From Amanita rubescens (taxonomy: Eukaryota; Basidiomycota; Agaricomycetes; Agaricales; Amanitaceae): a stretch of 64,000 nucleotides of DNA. This document shows positions 1-12,512 of this stretch, piece after piece. Position numbers and translations under genes: made by a program. Under the pieces are notes generated by a model, which was not told the DNA's origin, did no database searches, and saw nothing but the letters and a program-made list of their open reading frames with translations. The stretch is taken from the NCBI GenBank assembly GCA_015039365.1, contig WION01000003.1:1116001-1180000 (forward strand), written 5' to 3'. How positions within the stretch are numbered: position 1 is the stretch's first letter; each line of letters begins with the position of its first letter.

Positions 1-797
1 CAAACACCAACGTCGGACATGCGACTAGTTGATTGTACAATGCCGTAAACGATCTGGGATTTTGCGTCCCAGAAGAAAACCCGAGTACCTGCCTACCAGT
101 ACGCTGTCAAACGTTTGAAAACGAGCGTAGACATGTAAAACTCACAGGAAAGGCGTTCATCCTTGCAAGAACGATAGCCTGGTAATAGATCAGTGAGGCA
201 AGACTTACTCGTCAAACCCTTATATACTGGGGTCGCTTCTTGCAGACTTGGAAAGTTATATCATAATGGCTACCGCATAATGACAACAGCACGCTTGCGT
301 GCAGTAAGGAGAACACTGCTCTCGCAGTACGAAGACCATAATTAGAACCGTGGCACTCTTCTTGACTATAGGTTTGATCGTAGGTTCAATCGGAAATAAA
401 GCCAGTAGCGAGATGGATCAGATGTAGGTAGGTTCTATAACACGCGTCCATCAAGAAATGCACGTAATCACGCAAGATGCACAGCAAGGAAAATCTGCAG
501 CCGCCTTTCCGGTATTGCGAACACAACGTGGGCTGTAGGGACTCACCTTCTCTGCTTGGCAATTACGCCAGGGTTTGATGCATGAGGTATATGAGAGATG
601 TAATTTCTCCAGGCCTTGAACGGGATATCGATCGATGCTTTGGGTTCAGTGTTGATCTAGTAGAACCCGCAAGTAATTCCACGACTTCACTAATATTGAC
701 CCTTGATTGGAGGGAAGAGAAATAGCCAAGAAGCGGCCGCGGGGCGTTGCTCGACGCTCATTATTTGGTGTTGTTTATATACCTGCTATTCAACACC
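1..797. other. Upstream region, no gene recognised
   Basis: No reading frame here has recognisable family motifs or consistent intron structure. It probably holds the LST8 promoter and the edge of a gene outside the window. Nothing else could be supported. Confidence 0.4.
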
Positions 798-2302
798 ATG
801 CCAGCCCCGACAGCGCCTACCAGAGTTGCGCCTCCACGCCATGACATGTCTGTTGTACTTGTCACCGGTTCATACGACCATGAAATACGATTTTGGGAGG
901 CTTGGAGTGGCATTTGCTCGCGGACAATAACTCGAACCGGAGAGTCCGGCGTGAGTATTGCCCATTACCATTTATTACTACTGTGCTTAGGTGGCGTCGC
1001 AGCAGGTCAATAGATTAGCGATCTCTCCAGAGTAAGGAGTGCTCAGGTCCGAAAGACGATGATTCATACATCTTTCCACCTGCAGCAAAAGGTTACTGGC
1101 CGCTGCCATTCACAAGAAGGTGAACATCTACGAGATTAACTCCGCTTCATCCGATCCAGTAAGTACCTGTGAATTGTGCCCGAACGGTTTAGGCAAGAAG
1201 CGACTAGATCGCGACATTTGAAGGACATACAAACAATGTGACTTCGGTATCTTTCCATAGCGAAGGGAAATGGCTCGTAACAGGAAGCGAAGATGGTACC
1301 ATTAGGATATGGGACCTTCGGTATGTCGGCATCGAGTTGCCTTTGTGTCATGTGATGCTATCTATTTTTTTCTTTCCAGAAACACACATCCACATAGGAC
1401 CTATGATAATGCATCGCCAGGTCTTCAGCTTGATGATATCTCATTGATCAAACCTAACAGCTTGTATTATAGTGAACGACGTCTGCGTCCATCCCAATCA
1501 AGGGGAACTCATATCATGCGATCAAGCCGGTAGCATCAAGCAATGGGATCTTTCGGACAATACATGTTCGCATGAACTTGTGGGTGATAAATTGCCGTAT
1601 TAGCTATGAATTCTCATTGGGGCTGGGCCGATGAAGACACCCGCCGGCGATATTCCAATTCGCTTCGGTAACAATTGCCTCTGATGGGTCCTGCCTTGTC
1701 GCCGGAAATAACAAGGTTATATCTTCATTGCCACCATGATCTTTTCATGATAAATTTTGTAGGGTCAATGTTACGTATGGAGGATCAATGATGAAAGTTC
1801 GGGATTACCGCGCTTCCAGGCTGTAACGCGCTTCTTGGCTCATAACAAATATTTGACGCGATGCTTGCTAAGCCCAGATGTTAGGTCAGTTTCGTAAGAG
1901 TAATGAAGCGTACGTCCTAACAGATGACTAGGTTCCTAGCGACGTGTTCTGCAGATACCACCGTCAAAATCTGGTCACTATCGCCCAACTTTGAGATTAG
2001 ACAAGATAAAGTCTTGATAGGACATCAGCGCTGGGTATGGGACTGTGCATTCAGCGCAGATTCGGCATATTTAGTGACGGGTGAGGTTTTTATGATTGGC
2101 GTTTGCAGGGCTCAATATGTTAATCCGAGTATCAGCGTCTTCTGACCACACGGCTCGCCTGTGGGAGATGGCATCGGGTGAAACCGTTCGCCAATATAAT
2201 GGTCATCATAAAGGTTAGGTTTACGAGTCATTGACGAAGGTTTACAAGCCTAACTGACCCGAAGCTGCCGTTTGTTGCGCGCTACATGATGGAGCCGGGT
2301 AA
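798..2302 (+). CDS. LST8: LST8, WD40 subunit of TOR complexes
   Basis: WD40 beta-propeller subunit of TORC1 and TORC2 that binds the TOR kinase domain in nutrient signalling. Eleven exons are read: 798-950, 1003-1031, 1086-1158, 1208-1320, 1380-1420, 1473-1579, 1637-1715, 1763-1884, 1932-2080, 2136-2213, 2265-2302. They spell the family signature in order: [99 protein letters not shown] and [10 protein letters not shown]. Exon length is 982 nt, one more than a multiple of three. The excess lies in exon 7 at 1663-1664 (CGC plus T before TCG), where dropping either C or T keeps Arg. Corrected length is 326 codons, the usual LST8 size. The conserved core begins at Met 846; 798 is the first in-frame ATG. 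Transcribed toward GLT1. Confidence 0.93.
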
Positions 2303-2728
2303 CGTGATCCGCGACGGGCAGCCAGATAACGCTGTGTTGGCACTGTGAGTTGTTCATGATAGGTTACAAAAAAACATATTTCGTTGTACCCAAAAACTGT
2401 TTTTTCTGCCTAACGAGATGTGATATGTACATGGGTGATTGTGTGACGAGTTGAGCGTATGAATTCATTTTACAACATGAGGATGGCTCAGGGGCGTGAG
2501 GCGGACGTGTGTGTGTGAGCGCGAACATTGGTCGGCACTCGGATCGGGTGGCGGAAAGTGGAGCCGTCCGCGGAATACACGTCGATCAGAAGTCCGGTTT
2601 GATACGCGCCTGATTGATTAAGGTTCATTCGCACAATCGGCCGATCAGGGTATGACTAGATTATCTTTAACCCGCCCCTTGGCTGTGACCGCCACCATCT
2701 GGCCTCCCCTCTCTTCTCTCCCTGTGCC
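2303..2728. promoter_or_regulatory. LST8 3' end and GLT1 promoter/leader
   Basis: Intergenic stretch of 426 bp between two plus-strand genes. The 25-30 bases just before the GLT1 start codon are almost pure pyrimidine (CCTCCCCTCTCTTCTCTCCC), the CT-rich leader common at start sites of highly expressed fungal genes. No clear TATA box was identified. Confidence 0.45.
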
Positions 2729-5700
2729 ATGACCGACTTTGGCTTCCGTTTGCAGTCCGAATTACCTCTTGTATCCGACCATGTATCTGAAGAACAGATC
2801 GCTGGATTTCACGCAGTAGAGCGTGACCCGACTTCCTGGGCTGGTTCTTTACCTGCGAATCAAGGTCTATACCTCAACGAAAACGAGAAAGATTCTTGCG
2901 GTGTAGGCTTCATTTGCCATATTAAGGGTGAATATAGCCACAAAATCGTCTCAGATGCCCGCCAATTACTTTGCGCTATGACACACCGTGGCGCCGTAGG
3001 TGCTGATAGCCGTGATGGTGACGGCGCTGGCGTCATGACTGCCATCCCTCACTATTTCTTTAAGCGAGAGGCCGAGAGGGACATTAACTGTACACTTCCC
3101 GAACCTGGCGAATATGCCGTTGGAAATGTTTTCTTCAAGGCAAACGATCCCGTTCAGTTGCAAGCTCACCAAGCCGTGTTCACCAAACTTGCAGCAGATC
3201 TCGGCCTGCGTGTCCTAGGTTGGAGAGAAGTTCCAACAGACGGGACTATACTCGGCCCCGCTGCAAGAAGCAAAGAACCTGCCATATACCAGCCTTTCGT
3301 CGTTCTTCGGAGCCACTATGGTGACGGTAATGTCAGTCAAGGTGATACATTCGATGCGAAGCACTTTGAGCGTCAATTATATGTTCTCAGAAAGCACGCA
3401 ACGCATAGCATGTTTGTGTTTTCCATTCCTTCGGAAATTATTAAATAAGCTGAATGCTTTGGCTTCGGTACGAAAAGTACTCTTGCAAAAGGTTTCTATG
3501 TTTGTTCGCTGTCGCCCAAAAATATTGTGTACAAGGGTCAATTGACTCCTCCTCAAGTATACAATTACTATCACGATCTCAATCACGTCCTGTATCGTTC
3601 CCACTTCACATTGGTACACTCGCGATTTTCGACCAATACATTCCCGAGCTGGGACCGTGCGCAACCAATGAGATTAGCTGCACACAATGGTCAGTTCATC
3701 CATAATGCCTACGTGGCGGATGCCTAACTTCAATTCCGATGCTAGGCGAAATTAACACCGTCCGCGGAAATAAGAATTGGATGCGTGCCCGTGAAGGCGT
3801 CTTGTCATCCCAACACTTTGGTGAACAACTAGACCTGTTGTATCCCATTATCGAAACGGGAGGGTCAGATTCCGCCGCGTTTGACAATGTCCTAGAATTA
3901 CTCGTCGTGAATGGGGTTGTTACATTGCCTGAGGCCGTGATGATGATGATTCCCGAAGCATGGCAGGGGAACGAACAGATGGAACCTCAGAAACGCGCAT
4001 TTTACAACTGGGCCGCCTGCTTACAAGAGCCCTGGGACGGCCCTGCTCTCTTTACCTTCAGTGACGGTCGCTATTGTGGTGCGAACCTTGATCGTAATGG
4101 TCTTCGCCCTTGTCGTTTTATCGTCACCAGTGATGATATCATTGTTTGCGCTTCGGAAGTTGGTGCTTTATATATTGCACCAGAAAAAGTCGTTCAAAAA
4201 GGAAGACTCAATCCCGGCCGTATGCTTCTTGTTGATACCGTCGAAGGCAGAATCGTCGACGACAAAGAATTGAAACGCACGACAGCCGCCAAGCAAAACT
4301 TTGGGTCATGGATCGAAGCACATGTCTTGCACGTACCAAACATCATCAAGCGCGTAAGAAGAGGCAACATAAATCTGGAGCCTACGCTAGACGATCATCC
4401 TTTAAGCACTGATCCTAAACTACTCGCATTCGGATTTACAGCGGAACAGTTGACTTTGCTGATGCTTCCTATGGTAACGGATGGGAAAGAAGCACTTGGC
4501 TCGATGGGTAATGATGCACCTCTTGCTGCTATGGCCGTGCAGCCCCGCGTCATCTACGATTACTTCCGTCAACTCTTTGCCCAAGTAACAAATCCTCCGA
4601 TTGATCCAATTCGTGAAAGTATTGTCATGTCTCTTGAGGCTTATGTAGGCCCAGAGGGAAATCTACTAGAGATGAAACCGGAACAATGCCACCGTATTCT
4701 TCTTCCGTCGCCTTTGTTATCCATCGAAGAGATGAATGCGATGAAAAACTTGAAAGCTGCATATAGCACTTGGCCTTCCAGAACAATTGATATTACGTTC
4801 CCGAAGGAGGAAGGTCTCCCGGGGTACAAGCTTGCTCTCGAGCGTGTTTGCAGCGAAGCGACGCAAGCCATCGACGACGGAATCAAGGTCATTATATTGA
4901 GTGACCGTGCTATAGGTCCCCAACGTGTCCCCCTTTCGGCACTCGTCGTATGTGGTGGTGTACATCATCATTTAACTTTGCAGAAGAAGAGGTCACACGT
5001 GGCACTTATGATCGAGACTGGAGAAGCTAGGGAAGTCCATCATATAAGCGTTCTTGTAGGATATGGCGCGGACGCAGTGTGCCCCTGGCTTGTCATGGAA
5101 ACTATCCGCAAGCTTGAACGGGAGGGGCTGTAAGGATCCTTTCCACATTTCACGAGACACGTACTCATTTCATGAATTTGTATAGCGTGAAGAACGATAA
5201 GACTGAGGAGGAACTTCTGGAAAATTATCGCCACTCCATGGACAATGGCCTTCTGAAAGTCATGTCAAAAATGGGAATTTCGACGATCCAGTCGTACAAA
5301 GGAGCACAGATTTTCGAGATTTTGGGGCTACATAGCGAGGTCGTCGAACGTTGCTTCATCGGGAGTGCTAGTCGCGTTCAAGGCGCAACATTTGATCTCC
5401 TTGCCATGGACGCATTCGAATTGCATGAGCGTGGTTGGCCTACTAGGGAAACATTGCTGCCGCCAGGCATGCCGGAATCGGGCGAATATCATTGGCGAGA
5501 TGGCGGCGAGGCGCACATAAACGATCCTACAGGTATCGCCAATCTTCAGGATGCCGTCAGGGAAAAGAATCAAACAGCCTACGACGTGTACGCTAAAAAT
5601 GCGGATAAGCAAGCTGAAGCCGTGCATTTGAGAGGTCTCCTTGAATTCCGTTACGAAGCTACTACCCCAATTCCTATCGACCAAGTCGAGCCGTGGAACG

Positions 5701-8700
5701 AAATTGTGCGTCGCTTCGTCACCGGTGCCATGTCTTACGGTTCTATTTCCATGGAAGCCCACTCAACGCTAGCCATTGCCATGAATCGCCTCGGCGGTAA
5801 ATCGAACACAGGCGAGGGGGGAGAGGACGCTGAACGTTCTGTGGTTTTAAGTAATGGCGATACGATGAGGTCCGCTATCAAGCAGGTTGCTTCGGGTCGG
5901 TTCGGCGTTACTTCCAATTATCTGGCGGACGCGGACGAGCTCCAGATTAAAATGGCTCAAGGTGCTAAACCAGGAGAGGGAGGTGAACTCCCGGGTCACA
6001 AGGTCTCTCTGCCCATAGCTCGGACTCGACACTCGACGGCTGGCGTAGGCCTCATCTCTCCGCCGCCACACCACGACATATATTCGATTGAAGATCTGAA
6101 GCAACTCATTTATGATTTGAAGTGCGCCAATCCACGTTCAAGAGTTTCAGTCAAACTTGTGTCTGAGGTTGGAGTTGGGATAGTGGCGAGTGGCGTTGCA
6201 AAAGCCAAGGCTGATCATATTCTAATCTCTGGTCACGATGGCGGTACTGGAGCGTCGAGATGGACAGGCATCAAGAATGCTGGCCTTCCGTGGGAACTTG
6301 GTTTGGCAGAGACTCATCAAACACTTGTGCTGAATGATCTGCGCGGGCGAGTGACAGTGCAGACGGATGGCCAGCTTCGTACTGGGAGAGACATAGCCGT
6401 GGCGTGTTTGCTAGGAGCGGAAGAGTGGGGCTTTGCGACCACCCCGCTCATTGCGATGGGGTGCATAATGATGAGAAAGTGTCACTGTACGTTATCACCA
6501 TTTATCAAATAACGTAATGCTTACTCCGGCACATAGTAAACACTTGTCCTGTAGGAATCGCTACCCAGGACCCGCAGCTACGTGCGAAGTTCGCCGGACA
6601 GCCAGAGCAGGTCATCAATTTCTTCTACTACCTAGCCGAGGAGTTACGTGGATACATGGCCAAACTTGGGTTCCGTACAATCAACGAAATGGTTGGTCGG
6701 GCAGATATGCTCAAAGTCAATGAGAAGTTGCGCACACCAAAGACAGCGTATCTCGACTTGTCGCCGATTCTGAAGCCAGCCTGGCAGATGCGTCCAGGGG
6801 CAGCCACGTACCGCGTTCGACAACAGGACCACAAGCTATACGTCCGTCTTGACAACAAATTTATCGACGAGTCAGAACCGGCTTTGACTAAGGGATTGCC
6901 TGTCCACATTGAGTGCGATGTTACTAACATCGATCGCGCGTTGGCCGCGTCTTTATCTTATAAGGTATCGAAGCAATATGGAGAAGAAGGCCTGCCGAAA
7001 GATACTATTCACATTCGCATGAGGGGGTCAGCTGGACAGTCCTTGGGAGCCTTCCTTGCGCCAGGTATCACGATTGAATTGGAGGGCGATTCGAATGACT
7101 ACGTTGGAAAGGGGCTTTCCGGTGGCCGGATCATTGTATACCCTCCCAAATCCTCCCAGTTCAAGGCGGAAGAGAATATTATCATCGGGAACGTCTGCCT
7201 CTATGGTGCTACATCTGGCGAGGCCTTTATCCGTGGCATAGCTGCTGAGCGCTTTGCCGTTCGCAATTCAGGTGTTAACGCCGTGGTTGAGGGTTGCGGA
7301 GATCATGGATGTGAATACATGACTGGAGGTCGCATTGTGGTTCTTGGCGTTACGGGTCGCAACTTTGCGGCCGGCATGAGCGGTGGAATTGCCTATGTTC
7401 TCGACATGGCGCATACATTCGCATCTAAAGTGAACATGGGAATGGTAGAACTAGGAAAGGTAACCGATCCGCGCGAGATTGCTGCTTTGCGAAGCCTAAT
7501 CGAAGATCACCGCCACTACACCGGATCCGAAGTAGCTGACCGCGTCCTCCATGATTTCCACCACTTGCTGCCCCTCTTCGTCCGTGTCATGCCGCTGGAC
7601 TACAAACGGGTCTTGGAAGAGCAAGCAGCATGGGAAAAGGAAGAGAAGCTTCGACTCAATGTGATTGATTTGGTACCATCGCGCACCGCCAGTCAAGTCG
7701 ACCTAGCATCTGAGGCCCTGGAAGATATCCTCCTCTCCAAAAGCCCCGCCGCATCCTCGGCTAACGTCGCGAATTCCAAGGGCCGGAATGAGCCATCTGT
7801 CCCAGATGTCGAGGACTCGATGGTTGACGAAGCAACGACGAAACAAAGGCTCCACAAGTTAGACAAGACCCGTGGTTTCATGAAATATAAGCGACTGGGT
7901 GAAGGTTATCGCCCCCCTCGCAAGCGTGTCAAGGATTGGAAGGAGTTATCCAATAGGCTAACAGAAAGCGAACTCAAGTATCAGTCTGCGCGTTGCATGG
8001 ACTGCGGTGTGCCTTTCTGTCAATCAGACTCGGGGTGTCCTATCTCGAATATAATTCCAAAATGGAATGATCTTGTTTTCAAGGGACAGTGGAGGGACGC
8101 CCTCAATAGGCTCTTAATGACAAACAATTTCCCCGAGTTCACTGGTCGTGTATGCCCCGCGCCATGCGAGGGTGCGTGCGTGCTAGGTATCAACGAGGAA
8201 CCTGTCGGGATCAAGAGCATCGAATGTGCCATCATCGACAAAGTATGCGATCCTCGTTTTAACTGTGGTTACGTCTATGTTAATGATATATCAGGGATTT
8301 GAGATGGGTTGGATAACGCCATCTCCCCCGGCGTTCCGCACTGGAAAGAGAGTGGCAGTCATCGGTTCAGGACCGGCAGGTCTAGCCTGTGCTGACCAGC
8401 TTAACAAGGCCGGTCACTTTGTTACAGTGTATGACCGAAATGATAGAATGGGTGGACTTCTCATGTATGGTATCCCAAAGTACGTATGTTTTTTGGGCTC
8501 AAGAGCATATCTGACATTCCCCTAGTATGAAGTTAGACAAGGGTATCGTTCAAAGGCGGCTTGATCTCATGGCAGCAGAGGGAATTGTAAGCATCTTTCA
8601 CAAAAAAAAAACTCGCAACAGACTTGTAATAATTATTGATCAGACTTTTGTCCCAAATGCCAACGTCGGAGTTGATGTTGACGTCGCTCAGGATAAAGGC

Positions 8701-9927
8701 GGAGAATGACGCAATTGCCATCTGCACTGGTGCCACATGGCCTCGCGATCTCAAGATCCCTGGCCGCAATGCAGCTGGTATTCATTTTGCGATGGAATAC
8801 CTACAGGTACGAGAGACACGTTCTGCGAAGGAGGGGGAAAACGGCTGATATGTTACCTGTTTAGCTAAACACCAAGTCGCTTATGGACACTGGTCTCCAA
8901 GACGGTGCCTATATCAATGCCAGAGGCAAAGACGTCATTGTCATCGGCGGTGGTGACACCGGTAATGATTGTATCGGGACTGCAATGCGTCATGGTGCCA
9001 AGTCTGTCACTAATTTTGAACTCTTGCCTAAGCCTCCCGCTTCTCGCGGCCGCGACAACCCTTGGCCACAATGGCCTAGGTACGTGTGCGAAAGGGATTT
9101 TGAAGCGATCTTACTTACTAATGTCCACTCTAGGATTTTCCGCACAGACTATGGCCATACAGAGGTCGCAGCGTATTTCGGTAACGGTGAGTCTAATCTT
9201 ATTTCTTCCCATACGAGTGCTAATAATTTAGATCCACGGGAATACTGCATATCAACGAAGGAGTTTTTGCTTAACGATGAAGGGAACCTCGAGGGTTTGA
9301 ACACTGGTGGGTAACCAAAGTTAATATCCATGTTCCCCTCTAACGAGTTTTTTTTCTAGTTCGGGTTGAATGGACCAAAGATAGTGGAGGCCGATGGAAA
9401 ATGGAAGAAGTGCCTGGGTCTGAAAAGTTCTTCCCTGCTCAACTTGTATTCCTCGCGCTCGGCTTTTTGGGACCCGAATCTGAAGTCGTTAAATCTCTTG
9501 GAGTGAAGCAAGACGCAAGGTCCAATATTCAAACTCCATCAAAGGCATGTGATCAAGTTATCTACTTTTGCACTTGTGCTGAGGCGCTCTACAGCGATAT
9601 TCTACGAATGTTGATGGTGTCTTTGCCGCAGGAGATTGCCGCCGCGGGCAATCGCTTATCGTATGGGGCATCAAGTGAGTATACTCAGTTTGGGATTGGC
9701 AACATTTCTAAACTTTATTGTCAGCGAGGGACGAGGGGCAGCTGCCGAAGTCGATGCATGGCTTGCAGGATCTACGAGGTTACCATCTGCAGGTGGCATC
9801 AAACCCCGGGTATGTGGAGATATTGATTGTCGGGACCAAACGGGAACTGACTTTGTTGAACTAGACTTTCGTCCCTCCCCCTAGCAATGTGAACAACGGC
9901 CTGAAGGCGGTTGAAGTTGAGGCGTAA
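2729..9927 (+). CDS. GLT1: Glutamate synthase (NADH), fused GltB-GltD (GOGAT)
   Basis: Makes two glutamates from glutamine and 2-oxoglutarate using NADH. Fifteen exons: 2729-3411, 3478-3689, 3746-5129, 5186-6486, 6537-8242, 8295-8479, 8526-8586, 8644-8806, 8865-9079, 9134-9186, 9232-9306, 9360-9544, 9595-9674, 9725-9809, 9865-9927. The class II amidotransferase nucleophile is Cys57 (KDSCGVGF) after a propeptide. The 3Fe-4S motif CHLNTCPVG is formed across the intron ending at 6536 (about residue 1190). The GltD-like part starts near residue 1640 with the 4Fe-4S cysteines ([18 protein letters not shown]), an FAD fold ([11 protein letters not shown]) and a pyridine-nucleotide fold ([11 protein letters not shown]). 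Exons sum to 6,451 nt, one over 3 x 2,150. The excess is at 8687-8689 (GTC GCTC AGG), where removing T or C leaves Val-Ala-Arg in frame. Intron 9545-9594 uses a GC donor. Confidence 0.95.
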
Positions 9928-10004
9928 GGCGCGAAATTCTATGTTTACCGTATATATATGTATGATATTATGAGCGACCATTATATATGTGCTTGGATTA
10001 GTGT

Positions 10005-11638
10005 TCAAGAAAAGAGGCTAAATATTTTGCTCTTCTCCTGAATGTCCCGACTCTTTCCTCTAATAGCCCATATACCCCAATTCGTTTTAACCATCACTCT
10101 TGGGTCGAAGTCGGCAATTTCCCATTTTTCGCTCCCAAACGTATTTGGTCCAGGTGTGATAACCCACTCGAATTCGCCCGCAACGCCTGGCGCAGACGAC
10201 AAAGACCGAACATCCCGTTCCACGTCTGCTGGTGAGAAACCCGTCACGAAGATGGAGCATTTACTGGCGAGTAGCATCGGAAGTACAGGTCCCCATTCAG
10301 TCGGCGACGCGATTTGGAGCAAGGGTTGACCATTTTCATCGGTGGATTCTGGCGAAGGGAAGCCAAGTCCGGGTGAACACATGAAGAAGAGGTCACTGTA
10401 GGGGTCAAGAGTATACTGGAATTGAGCGTGAACATCAGCATAGTTTGCCTGCATGCCTGTGATGGTTAGTTGGGGCGTGTAGGGGACGGTGTACGAGGGT
10501 ACTCCGTAACGTTCAATAGAGGACCTCGTTCGCTGATGTCGTTCTATAGGAGCAGGGGTAGGGGGTTGATATACGTTCGGCACATACACGGGTTTCTCTT
10601 CTTTCACATTGTCCATTTGAGAGTCGGACGCGCGGGGTTTTTCCTCACCCGAGGTCTTTGATTCGGAAGCAGTACTTTTCTGAGGGACACCTGGAGGTTT
10701 TGGTAGAGAAATCTGGGGGCCAATGAAGAATAGGTGGAAATGCGTCGAGGGAAAAAGCATGGGGAGTTGTTCCCAGACATGCGGTGGCAGGGACGATTCA
10801 GCCCGCGCTCCGAGAATAAATATCCGGACTTGGGGCTTTCCCGTAGCGGCTTCTTCCGTCTCTGGTGCTCCCGGATCGACGTGTAAAGTAGACCTAAGTG
10901 CTAAGGACGAGACGGTTGAGAAGGATGGTGCAATGCTCTTCATATCTGCGCTTACCTGACAGCGAACGACTACCTTCGGGGGTGACGCGTTGATTGCTCA
11001 GAGTCAAACCGCTATACTGGTGAAGTGCTCCGCCGATGGTGATGGGATATGTAAGAAGTTTGCTCGCGTGCCTTCTTGAACGTTCAGTGTCCATGGACTG
11101 AAAACCACGGGTGTACCAAAAGACATCCCAATTTGAAAAAGAAATGGCTTCTTCGTATCCCTGTGGTCCTGCGCCAGCTGGGGCATTGGTTGCTTTCAGG
11201 ACAAGGAGGACACGCACCTGGTAGGTCGAATTCGGGCAAGGGCCTGCCGCTTCGCAAGTCGTGCTCGTCTTCGTTTGCCTCCTTGAGCCGCTTGCAGTAT
11301 TTTTGGTGTTCCTCGTCTTCCTTCCAATGCTCCTCGGAACAGTGGGTAGGCCAACCGCAATCTGGGCATTCGAATCGAACTAGAGGCGGTTGGGAATTTG
11401 TGTGGACGTGGAAAATGTCATGGGAAGTAGCGCAAACGGGACATGGAGCGAGAGATTGGACGGCCTCGCCTCTAGCGCGTATGGCTGGATGGGGTGATTT
11501 TGAAAAGGGATGGAACAAGTTGTCATCCAGGTGGGAGTTCTGGGGAGATTTACGGCGAAAGAATTGAAAAAAATGGCGGGATCGGAGGGGCGGGGCAGCT
11601 CTAAGCAAACGCGGTTGTGGGCGGAGTCTGAGGAGCAT
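10005..11638 (-). CDS. MSS51: MSS51-like mitochondrial translation activator
   Basis: In yeast MSS51 activates translation of COX1 mRNA and couples it to cytochrome oxidase assembly. Three minus-strand exons (11638-11218, 11168-10956, 10900-10005) sum to 1,530 nt, giving 509 residues with no frame defect. The N-terminus (MLLRLRPQPRLLRAAPPLRS) is arginine-rich and lacks acidic residues, as expected for a mitochondrial presequence. A zinc-binding segment (CPVCATSH ... FECPDCGWPTHCSEEHW ... HQKYC) is followed by the family blocks NEDEHDLRSGR, NWDVFWYTRGF, DTERSRRHASKLLTYPIT and LHQYSGLTLSNQR. The middle contains a Pro/Ser/Lys-rich linker. The start is the first ATG, only 15 bp from the divergent HIS3 start. 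It converges on GLT1, with 77 bp between stops. Confidence 0.88.
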
Positions 11639-11653
11639 CACGGGATTACAATC
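11639..11653. promoter_or_regulatory. 15-bp divergent start-to-start interval (MSS51/HIS3)
   Basis: The two ATGs face away from each other with only 15 bp between. Each promoter and 5' UTR must therefore overlap the other gene's first exon, or one of the true starts lies further in. Confidence 0.6.
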
Positions 11654-12448
11654 ATGTCAAGGCAGGCCACCATCTCCCGTAAAACCGCTGAAACTAAAAT
11701 TGAAGTCTTCCTCGCTCTCGATCCTCCCACCGCTGCCGATCATGTTATCACAGTTTCCACTGGCATAGGCTTTCTCGATCACGCAAGTCCTACTTATCTT
11801 TTCTCTTATCCCGAGCTAATCTTCCCCTAGATGTACACTGCCCTTGCAAAACATAGCGGCATGGCCCTCAGTATGAAATGCGAGGGCGATCTCTGGATAG
11901 ACGATCATCATACTGCAGATATGTTCGATATCCTCCCCAGCTGCACTCTTACCGACTTCTCAAATTACAGGATAGCGCCATAGCCCTGGGCACCGCATTT
12001 AAGCAAGCCCTTGGCGAAGTGCGCGGCATCCGTAGATACGGAACGGGATATGCCCCACTGGATGAGGTTCGCTCGGACTAATACACCACCTGATCCCACC
12101 TAACACACTATTACAAGGCATTATCTCGAGCTGTGATTGATATCTGCTCGCGTCCCTACTGCTTCACCGATCTTGGTCTCAAGCGAGAAAAAATAGGCGA
12201 TTTGTCCACAGAAATGATACCACATATCTTTTACTCGTTTGCCATAGCATCAGGGTGCACGCTGCACGTTGATGTCCTGCGTGGCGAGAATGACCATCAT
12301 CGGTAAGTTTGTTATCAAGGAACGTTCTGAGATTCCTAACAATTGTGCCAGTGCCGAATCTGCATTTAAAGCACTGGCACTGGCTATACGCCAAGCAATA
12401 GAGAAGACTGGTCGCAACGACGTCCCGAGCACAAAAGGAGTCCTATAG
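11654..12448 (+). CDS. HIS3: Imidazoleglycerol-phosphate dehydratase (histidine biosynthesis)
   Basis: Converts imidazole-glycerol phosphate to imidazole-acetol phosphate in histidine synthesis; a Mn-dependent enzyme. Exons 11654-11782, 11831-11918, 11969-12066, 12118-12302 and 12352-12448 sum to 597 nt (198 residues), the usual length of the monofunctional fungal enzyme. Metal-ligand signatures are intact: [15 protein letters not shown] across intron 1, DDHHTAEDSAIALG across intron 2, and [15 protein letters not shown] across intron 4. Intron 1 (11783-11830) has a GC donor (CAC|GCAAGT). Intron 2 only restores the HHTAED motif if read as an AT-AC intron. Stops of HIS3 and the M13 peptidase are 64 bp apart. 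Confidence 0.93.
11919..11968 (+). other. Probable U2-type AT-AC intron in HIS3
   Basis: The intron begins ATATGTTCG and ends TCAAATTAC. Splicing GCA G|AG GAT AGC yields His-His-Thr-Ala-Glu-Asp, the invariant dehydratase motif. No GT-AG choice nearby gives both the motif and an open frame. The donor resembles GTATGT with G1 changed to A, not the U12 consensus ATATCC, and a CTTAC branch-like site sits near the 3' end. Confidence 0.7.
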
Positions 12449-12512
12449 CATAGTTTATAGAATACATCAGTATGTATGTCATCGTAAGTTATGCCATGCA
12501 TATGCGCCGTGC

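Noticed and set aside
9545..9594. Frameshift in the GltD part of GLT1 near [10 protein letters not shown]
   Set aside because: A GC-AG intron restores the conserved sequence without any frame change.
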